Shown here: positions 12,634-17,006 of the stretch, piece after piece
Numbering within the stretch: the stretch's first letter is position 1
Layout of the letters: each line of letters opens with the position of its first letter
From: an uncultured Actinomycetes bacterium
Lineage (GTDB): Bacteria; Actinomycetota; Actinomycetes; Nanopelagicales; Nanopelagicaceae
Direction: 5' to 3'
Length of the DNA: 17,006 bases
Assembly (NCBI GenBank): GCA_903875815.1
Contig: CAIQXR010000157.1
Coordinates: forward strand, 1 to 17,006
Made by a program: the position numbers and the translations under genes
Notes under the pieces: model-generated
Databases searched by the model: none
What the model saw: only the letters and a program-made list of their open reading frames with translations
What the model was told of the DNA's origin: nothing

Positions 12634-13937
12634 TGAAACTACGCACTTATCTCGCCTTTGTTCTAGGGAGCGCACTTGTAGCCGCGATCCAAGTGAGTAA
12701 TCCGTATATGAGCTACTCGGCTGCAATTCCTCTTGTGGCAAATGTAGTGGTTCATCCGAGTGTTGATGCCAGCTATCAAAATGGCAGCGTCACCGTCTCT
12801 TGGGACTCGGTAACTGTCGCAACGCAATACACAGTGCGTGCCACTCAGGTCGGTACGAGTACATATGTAACAACCACGGTGAGTGGAGCTGGAAATACGC
12901 AGGCGGTAGTTTCCAATCTCATCGGTGGAGCAAGCTACATCATTCAAGTGCGCACGATTTCAAATCTTGATTACAGTGACTGGACTTCCAATTCACTCAC
13001 GGCCCTTCCCACGACCCTGCCCAAGGCTCCGGGTAAACCAACAGCCGTTCCAGATGTTGGCTCCGCAACTATTTCGTGGACGCCGCTCGCCGGACTTGAG
13101 GATGGCGGCTCGGAAGTCACGTCATATCTATTGACTGAGACAAATAGCGGAAACACCCTTTCGGTAGGACCTAGCACCTCCTCTGCGACGATGACAGGTC
13201 TCACAGAAGGAAGTACGGCTGCCTTCACGGTCACGGCCATTACAGCGGTCAATAAGACTGGTTCAACGTCGGTAGCTTCGGATCAAGTAACCATTGGTTC
13301 CAGTAGTGGCGGTGGAGGTGGCCCATCGGCATCTCCAACGCCAACCGCAGGTCCCACAGTTGTTCAAACTGCTCAGTCGAATCAACAAAGTGGCGGCGGG
13401 GGAGGTGGCGGGGGAGGTGGCGGCTTCTTCGGAGGCGGCGGCGGTGCGCCGATGGCAACCGCAAATCCATTCGATACTCACACTGCAACGTCAAAGCCCA
13501 TCCCGACACCAACGCCTACTCCATCACCAACACCAAGTGCGACGGTAACGCCAACTCCGACCCCTATGCCCACGCCTACGCCAACACCGAGTGCAACCAA
13601 AGTCGCAACGAAAGTTATCGAAGTGTGCACAACGGCTAAGGCAAAGAGCGCTAAGAGCAAGCCTGTCGTCAGTTGTAAATCCGTAACTGTCGAAATCACT
13701 CCCAAGCCAAGCGCTAAACCATCTGTAAAGGTGACACCTAAGGTCACGCCAAAGAGCTCGCCTGCAGCTTCAAGGCTTCCGGCTGCGAAAACTTCGGTCA
13801 AAAGTCCGACACCGAAGGCCTCGGCTAAGAGTGCGTCCGCTAAGAAACAGATAACGATCACGTGCACCAACGGCAAGAAGAATCTTGCAATCTCTGGTTC
13901 GTCACCAGCCTGTCCGGCCGGATTCCACCGCGAGTAA
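12633..13937 (+). CDS. Secreted Fn3 protein with Gly-rich and Pro/Thr-rich linkers
   Basis: The 434-residue protein has a signal peptide (MKLRTYLAFVLGSALVAAI, cleavage probably near SYSA, residue 30). Two fibronectin type III domains follow: about 40-125 (SVTVSWDSVTVATQYTVRA) and about 130-220 (GSATISWTPLAGLEDGG). After them come a poly-Gly stretch with FF in the middle, a PTPTPTP-type linker and a long Lys/Ala/Ser/Pro-rich region with two Cys. The C-terminal module is ITCTNGKKN...CPAGF with C411 and C427. The basic, Pro-rich part could span or bind the cell wall; the end may be a small disulfide-closed knot. No LPxTG is present. The ATG shares its A with the stop codon of the giant gene, so translation is probably by reinitiation, and the two products may act together at the surface. 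Function beyond adhesion or wall attachment cannot be stated. Confidence 0.85.
   Translation: MKLRTYLAFVLGSALVAAIQVSNPYMSYSAAIPLVANVVVHPSVDASYQNGSVTVSWDSVTVATQYTVRATQVGTSTYVTTTVSGAGNTQAVVSNLIGGASYIIQVRTISNLDYSDWTSNSLTALPTTLPKAPGKPTAVPDVGSATISWTPLAGLEDGGSEVTSYLLTETNSGNTLSVGPSTSSATMTGLTEGSTAAFTVTAITAVNKTGSTSVASDQVTIGSSSGGGGGPSASPTPTAGPTVVQTAQSNQQSGGGGGGGGGGGFFGGGGGAPMATANPFDTHTATSKPIPTPTPTPSPTPSATVTPTPTPMPTPTPTPSATKVATKVIEVCTTAKAKSAKSKPVVSCKSVTVEITPKPSAKPSVKVTPKVTPKSSPAASRLPAAKTSVKSPTPKASAKSASAKKQITITCTNGKKNLAISGSSPACPAGFHRE
13388..13452 (+). repeat. Poly-glycine coding tract
   Basis: GGN-repeat DNA encodes a run of Gly broken by FF. The low-complexity composition makes it prone to length change by slippage. 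It connects the second Fn3 domain region to the Pro/Thr linker. Confidence 0.75.
13497..13592 (+). repeat. Pro/Thr/Ser dipeptide repeat (extended linker)
   Basis: Repeats of PTP, SPT and PMPT codons, mostly CCN-ACN, form an extended, possibly wall-spanning linker. The high-scoring frame on the opposite strand (about 13478-13876) is a by-product of this composition. Confidence 0.75.
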
Positions 13938-13984
13938 GCGGCGTGGAGCGCTAAGCATTGATGCGTGATATTGGATAATTGAGC

Positions 13985-13990
13985 TATCCT
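13985..13990 (+). promoter_or_regulatory. Possible -10 box (TATCCT) of the 13996 gene
   Basis: TATCCT ends 5 nt before ATG 13996. With this box the third surface gene could be transcribed independently of the two before it. No clear -35 is seen. Confidence 0.3.
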
Positions 13991-13995
13991 AATGA

Positions 13996-15198
13996 ATGGA
14001 GATGCCCGTGTTCGGACTTAAGAAAATCACCCTTAACTTCATTGTGGTGAGTACTGCGATGATTTCGCTTTTCATCCCGTCCGCCACGCACGCAGCAACC
14101 ACGCCAACCGCAGTACCCGCCGTCACCGGCGTCAGCTCTATCTACGATCCCAAGATTGGCTCCATGGTCAGCTGGACTCCAGAGGCCTCCACGGTCAAGG
14201 TAACCAGTTACACCGTCACTGCAAATCCTGGTGGAGCAACGTGCAACGCCTCTGCCTATGTCAATCAGTGCATCTACTCCAACTCGGTCGTTCCTAATCC
14301 TTTGAAGGTCAACACCAACTACACCTTCACGGTTGTAGCAAATACCGCATCGGGTAGTAGCACCGCATCAACTCCTTCTAATTCAATTTCAATGGTCGGA
14401 ATGCCTGGCTACCCAGCACCTGTTGTCGCAAAGACAATCAGTGATAATGAAATTGATGTGACCTGGGTTCCTTCACTCAGCACGGGCGGCGCACCTCTCT
14501 ACGGCTACAAGGTCTATGCCTGGCCGTACTACAACTCTTCGCTTCAAACGATGCAATTAGTAACCGGAACATCTGCAAAGTTCACCGGGCTCACCAAGAG
14601 CACCTGGTATGAGTTCGTTATATCCGAGTGCAATGTCTTCGGTTGTGACGCATCTGATCCCGCTGATCAATACACCACTCCAAACACACCTCAACTAATT
14701 GCTACCCATCCACCCGCAACGCTCTCGGGCGGAAATGCAAGCACCACATGTTGGGATGCAATCCTTAACGGCGGAACAGCCTCGACATCAGCCACGCTGA
14801 CTAAAAGCACCTCAGCCTGCCCAGCAGGAGTTGTCCCACCAGCATCCTCGTATCCGGTCGTAAACCCAGCTGCGACTAACTTCCCATTCCCAGCACCCAC
14901 AAACCGCTTTACAAATCTCTCAGCGCTGATGCTTTGGCAGATCTCATCGCAGTCACTGGCCGTCTGGGCAAAGTGGAACGAGATGATGCCCATCGCGCCG
15001 TACTTCAATAACTACGGCGTGCTCAATAGCCAGTCCACAGTCACTCTTACGAGTAAGACCCCAGCGACTTGTGCCATCTCAGGAATGAATGTTCAGCTCA
15101 TCTCGGCCGGCACCTGCACGCTCACCTCGCAAACCGGTGGCGATACCTACTACTTGCCGAGCGCTGTTAGTACGGGTTCGTTCGTCATCACGAAGTAG
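13996..15198 (+). CDS. Secreted Fn3/Ig-like protein
   Basis: The 400-residue protein has a signal peptide ending at ATHA (about residue 33). Two Fn3-like domains follow: about 38-133 (GSMVSWTPEASTVKVTSYTV) and about 137-228 (NEIDVTWVPSLSTGGAPLYGYKV). Next is a Cys-containing segment (TTCWDAILNGG...SACPAGVV), a Trp-rich helical patch (ALMLWQISSQSLAVWAKW) and a C-terminal Ig-like strand set (STVTLTSKTPATC...GTCTLTSQTGGDTYY) of a kind common in actinobacterial surface proteins. Start choice: ATG 13996 lies 5 nt after TATCCT (leaderless option), but a GGAG six nt before GTG 14008 would give a cleaner start, MFGLKK. The gene is 58 nt from the Fn3 gene upstream and may have its own promoter. It ends 3 nt from the convergent CPBP gene. 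It is probably a surface protein, function unknown. Confidence 0.85.
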   Translation: MEMPVFGLKKITLNFIVVSTAMISLFIPSATHAATTPTAVPAVTGVSSIYDPKIGSMVSWTPEASTVKVTSYTVTANPGGATCNASAYVNQCIYSNSVVPNPLKVNTNYTFTVVANTASGSSTASTPSNSISMVGMPGYPAPVVAKTISDNEIDVTWVPSLSTGGAPLYGYKVYAWPYYNSSLQTMQLVTGTSAKFTGLTKSTWYEFVISECNVFGCDASDPADQYTTPNTPQLIATHPPATLSGGNASTTCWDAILNGGTASTSATLTKSTSACPAGVVPPASSYPVVNPAATNFPFPAPTNRFTNLSALMLWQISSQSLAVWAKWNEMMPIAPYFNNYGVLNSQSTVTLTSKTPATCAISGMNVQLISAGTCTLTSQTGGDTYYLPSAVSTGSFVITK

Positions 15199-15201
15199 CA
15201 A

Positions 15202-16026
15202 TCAGTCAATCAAGTCCATCGAACGAAGAAGTTTTTGAGTTCGAGAGGCGAACCACAAGCCTCTCGAACTAATAAGGACTAGTGCCACCACGATCATCAA
15301 TCCTGCCTCCACCAGAGTCCCGAGCCAATCAGCGCCACCCGTGACCTGCGCTTTAAAGGCGACCTCGCTCTGCATCATCAAAGGGAAGTCAGAGAGCCCA
15401 TGGAAGACGATGGGCACCCAGATGGATCCGGTAAATATCATCAGAGCGCAGCAGAGAAAACCAAAGGCAGCAGCATTCACCATCTGTCCCGCGGTGTAGT
15501 CAAAGGATTGTCCACCCCAATAGAAGTTGGTGAGGTGCAGCATTCCAAACTGAACCGACGAAACAATGACGGAAGTCCACATTCCGTACGTCTCCAGGAT
15601 TCCATAGAAGAAGCCCCGGCTCAGTAGATCTTCATTCAGTCCAATGAAAAGCGAAAAGAGCAAGGCGCTGAGAATGAAGAGAATCGAATTGCCACTCCAC
15701 GTGGCGTTGCGAAAGTTGGGAGAGACGAAGAAGAAGATCACAAAGCCTGCGCCGAGCAACCGGCGAAGCGGCACGCGAGTCTTCATCCGAACCAAGACAT
15801 GGGGCGCAAAGCGCCAGATCAAACCCACCCAGAGCGCCGCACACACAGCGTGATAAAGAATGCCCTTCCAGTACCTAGGAATCGGCAAGCTATTGATGTG
15901 GACATACTCCACGCCCCAAAGTGAAAGCCACGTAACCCCGACAAAGAGAACGAAGGTACTCAGCAGTCCAAATCGCGCTGCGTCAGCTCTGCGGAACAAG
16001 GATGTACTTTCCGGTGAGCCACTCAT
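15202..16026 (-). CDS. CPBP-family intramembrane metalloprotease (CAAX/Abi type)
   Basis: From ATG 16026 this is a 274-residue polytopic membrane protein. The family motifs are in order: NEDLLSRGF (E132, D133, R137; the usual EExxxR with Asp in place of the second Glu), FGMLH (F160, H164) and VFHGLSD (H209, D213). These residues form the intramembrane metal-dependent active site in CPBP proteins. Hydrophobic segments surround them, and a last one (LMIVVALVLI) precedes a basic cytoplasmic tail. The frame is open up to 16185, but that part encodes the overlapping subtilase in another frame, so the true start is 16026 or TTG 15999, which has GGAAAG 7 nt upstream. The overlap with the subtilase is 44 nt or less, suggesting coupled translation. 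Substrates are unknown; relatives process lipidated or secreted proteins or give bacteriocin immunity. Confidence 0.85.
   Translation of the reverse strand: MSGSPESTSLFRRADAARFGLLSTFVLFVGVTWLSLWGVEYVHINSLPIPRYWKGILYHAVCAALWVGLIWRFAPHVLVRMKTRVPLRRLLGAGFVIFFFVSPNFRNATWSGNSILFILSALLFSLFIGLNEDLLSRGFFYGILETYGMWTSVIVSSVQFGMLHLTNFYWGGQSFDYTAGQMVNAAAFGFLCCALMIFTGSIWVPIVFHGLSDFPLMMQSEVAFKAQVTGGADWLGTLVEAGLMIVVALVLISSRGLWFASRTQKLLRSMDLID
15238..15270. terminator. Perfect 12-bp inverted repeat between convergent genes
   Basis: AGTTCGAGAGGC and GCCTCTCGAACT surround a 9-nt loop. It lies 40 nt past the stop of the plus-strand Fn3/Ig gene and inside the last 25 codons of the CPBP gene. No U-run follows on either strand, so it is at best a U-less terminator for the plus-strand cluster. 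It forces a fixed RNA structure on coding sequence. Confidence 0.45.
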
Positions 16027-16918
16027 TGGATGCCACAGTCGCGCTAGCCGCCAACGCTGAATATGTCGCGGCGTACGATCCTTGGTAGTGGCTGGTCCAC
16101 CAGCCTGTGAAGGCGGCTGTTGCCAGTGACGTGCCCACCATGAACTTCTGCTTGCCATTTGGCTGAAGGGTGTACCAACGGGCATTGAGATAGAACGATG
16201 TCAACGCATTTCCATTGCTGTAACGGGCAATGTAGGGCTTAGCAGTGGGGTCATACGCCTTGCCCGAGACTCCCGGATCAGGATTATCTGTCGCCCCAAT
16301 CGAGATCACATTAGGAAGACACGCAACCGAATCCATCGCGCTGTGATTGAAGTCGTTACCGGTCGCTGCAATAACCGCCACGTTAGCTGCCTTCAGCGCA
16401 TCCACATCAGCCTGCGTGCCATCGGGCACCTTGCATCCTTCAAAGACCTTACCTTGCGAGATATTCACCGCGACGATGTTGTACTTGGCACGGTTAGCCA
16501 CCACCCAATCCAAACCCTGCTTCACAGCGTTGTTGGAATAGATATAGGGATTACCAGCAGCAGTAATGCCCACGATACGAATAGGAATGATCTTGATTGC
16601 AGGATTGACCTTGGTGATAACAGAAGCGACTTCCGTGCCATGTGTCAGCGTTGCGTTGGTCGTGATGCCGGTATTAGCCGCACCCACGCCATCCATGACC
16701 TGCTTGCCATTGGAACACGTTCCCCACTCCACAATGCAGACCTCATCCACAATGTTTGGAAACAACGCAGAGTTAATCCCACTGTCGATAATCGCCACGG
16801 CAGGTGACGTATCGGCACGTACTGAACTCATTCCATAGACGCCGACCAACAAAGCTGAAACAACACAGGCAACAATCATCTTCACGATCTTCTCCATCTT
16901 CATATCGATTTCAACCAT
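15983..16918 (-). CDS. Secreted subtilisin-like serine protease (S8)
   Basis: The full catalytic set of an S8 protease is present: Asp45 in AIIDSGIN, His93 in THGTEVAS, oxyanion Asn188 in ATGNDFN and Ser264 in VGTSLATAAF. A hydrophobic signal peptide (MIVACVVSALLVGVYGM...VRA, cut near residue 35) exports it. At 311 residues it is compact, and the catalytic Asp lies only about 10 residues after the cleavage site, so there is no room for a typical inhibitory prodomain. Four Cys in the mature part may form two disulfides. The start is uncertain: ATG 16918, ATG 16903, ATG 16897, or GTG 16885, the last having GGAG at 6 nt. The frame also stays open to the window edge, but the signal peptide argues for a start here. 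It overlaps the CPBP membrane protease gene downstream. Its targets could include the neighbouring surface proteins; this is speculation. Confidence 0.9.
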   Translation of the reverse strand: MVEIDMKMEKIVKMIVACVVSALLVGVYGMSSVRADTSPAVAIIDSGINSALFPNIVDEVCIVEWGTCSNGKQVMDGVGAANTGITTNATLTHGTEVASVITKVNPAIKIIPIRIVGITAAGNPYIYSNNAVKQGLDWVVANRAKYNIVAVNISQGKVFEGCKVPDGTQADVDALKAANVAVIAATGNDFNHSAMDSVACLPNVISIGATDNPDPGVSGKAYDPTAKPYIARYSNGNALTSFYLNARWYTLQPNGKQKFMVGTSLATAAFTGWWTSHYQGSYAATYSALAASATVASNEWLTGKYILVPQS

Positions 16919-16948
16919 TTCACAAAGGCGAATGACCTTATCACCGTA

Positions 16949-17006
16949 ATGGACGGGTTGGGAACGGCTACTGATGGAACGAGAACGTGGAATGTGTTCG
17001 AGGGTA
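16949..17006 (+). CDS. Possible start of a plus-strand gene (cut by window edge)
   Basis: ATG at 16949 opens a frame to the window end with the translation MDGLGTATDGTRTWNVFEG. It is divergent from the subtilase, with 30 nt between the two ATGs. No Shine-Dalgarno is visible. Nineteen residues are too few to identify a family, and the minus strand is also open here in the subtilase frame. Confidence 0.25.
   Translation, partial: MDGLGTATDGTRTWNVFEG

Noticed and set aside
13388..13592. Low-complexity tracts as phase-variation repeats
   Set aside because: The tracts are built of mixed codons rather than a uniform short unit, and frame changes there would not give an obvious alternative product; length variation is possible but not evidenced.
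13478..13876. 132-codon minus-strand frame opposite the Pro/Thr and Lys-rich region
   Set aside because: Its Val/Gly/Leu repeats are the mirror of PTP and K/A/S codons; there is no start signal.
15632..15853. Frames on both strands within the CPBP gene
   Set aside because: They overlap clear transmembrane and motif-bearing coding sequence of the protease in another frame.
16027..16185. N-terminal extension of the CPBP frame by 53 codons
   Set aside because: It lies in subtilase coding sequence in a different frame, contains no plausible domain (Trp/Arg/Pro-rich), and the CPBP fold is complete without it.
16343..16838. Plus-strand frames of 64-154 codons opposite the subtilase
   Set aside because: The minus strand encodes the full S8 catalytic set; the plus frames show no domain and no ribosome binding site.

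Overview
The window looks like a chromosomal stretch of a moderate-GC Actinomycetota, possibly a freshwater Nanopelagicales-type lineage. The lineage is inferred from style, not from a marker gene: several genes seem to be leaderless (a TANNNT box 5-7 nt before the start codon), secreted proteins carry Fn3 domains with Gly- and Pro/Thr-rich linkers and a CPAG cysteine motif, and one secreted protein has a Cys-rich domain familiar from actinobacterial hypothetical proteins. I see no tRNA, rRNA, CRISPR array, transposase or phage gene.

Left part (1-2303). A low-molecular-weight protein tyrosine phosphatase, cut by the window edge, reads leftward. To its right are two same-direction copies of a 377-bp unit (503-879 and 1927-2303) flanking one gene for a DUF4236 + TPR protein. 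Each unit encodes, on the minus strand, a 27-residue hydrophobic peptide behind a perfect Shine-Dalgarno sequence. Upstream of each peptide gene lie three hairpins and downstream lies a terminator. The two peptide genes differ at 21 of 84 bases but share 20 of 27 residues, with nine purely synonymous codon changes, so they look like selected genes. One leader hairpin shows a compensatory base-pair change between copies. This duplicated, structured small-peptide locus is the best candidate for an undescribed system; it resembles type I toxin or other small membrane peptide loci in architecture only.

Middle-left (2321-4813, minus strand). A three-gene operon encodes two related cytoplasmic TPR proteins and a membrane-anchored, secreted Cys-containing protein whose start overlaps the second TPR gene by 4 nt. 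The end of the first TPR gene is folded into a perfect 14-bp inverted repeat. Next come an unrecognised coiled-coil protein with a C-terminal Cys/His cluster (4907-5806, plus) and a convergent 61-residue protein with a CxC...HxH pattern (5808-5993, minus).

Right part (6310-15198, plus strand). This is a cell-surface cluster. A 2107-residue secreted protein is built from about 20 beta-sandwich-like units arranged in a roughly 300-residue higher-order repeat. It overlaps by 1 nt (TAATG) a 434-residue Fn3/Gly-rich/Pro-Thr-rich secreted protein, and a third secreted Fn3/Ig-like protein follows. None has an LPxTG signal.

Right end (15202-16918, minus strand). A secreted subtilase and a CPBP-family membrane protease overlap by up to 44 nt and run convergently into the surface cluster. 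A perfect 12-bp hairpin lies inside the CPBP 3' end, just past the plus-strand cluster. The last bases may hold the start of another plus-strand gene.
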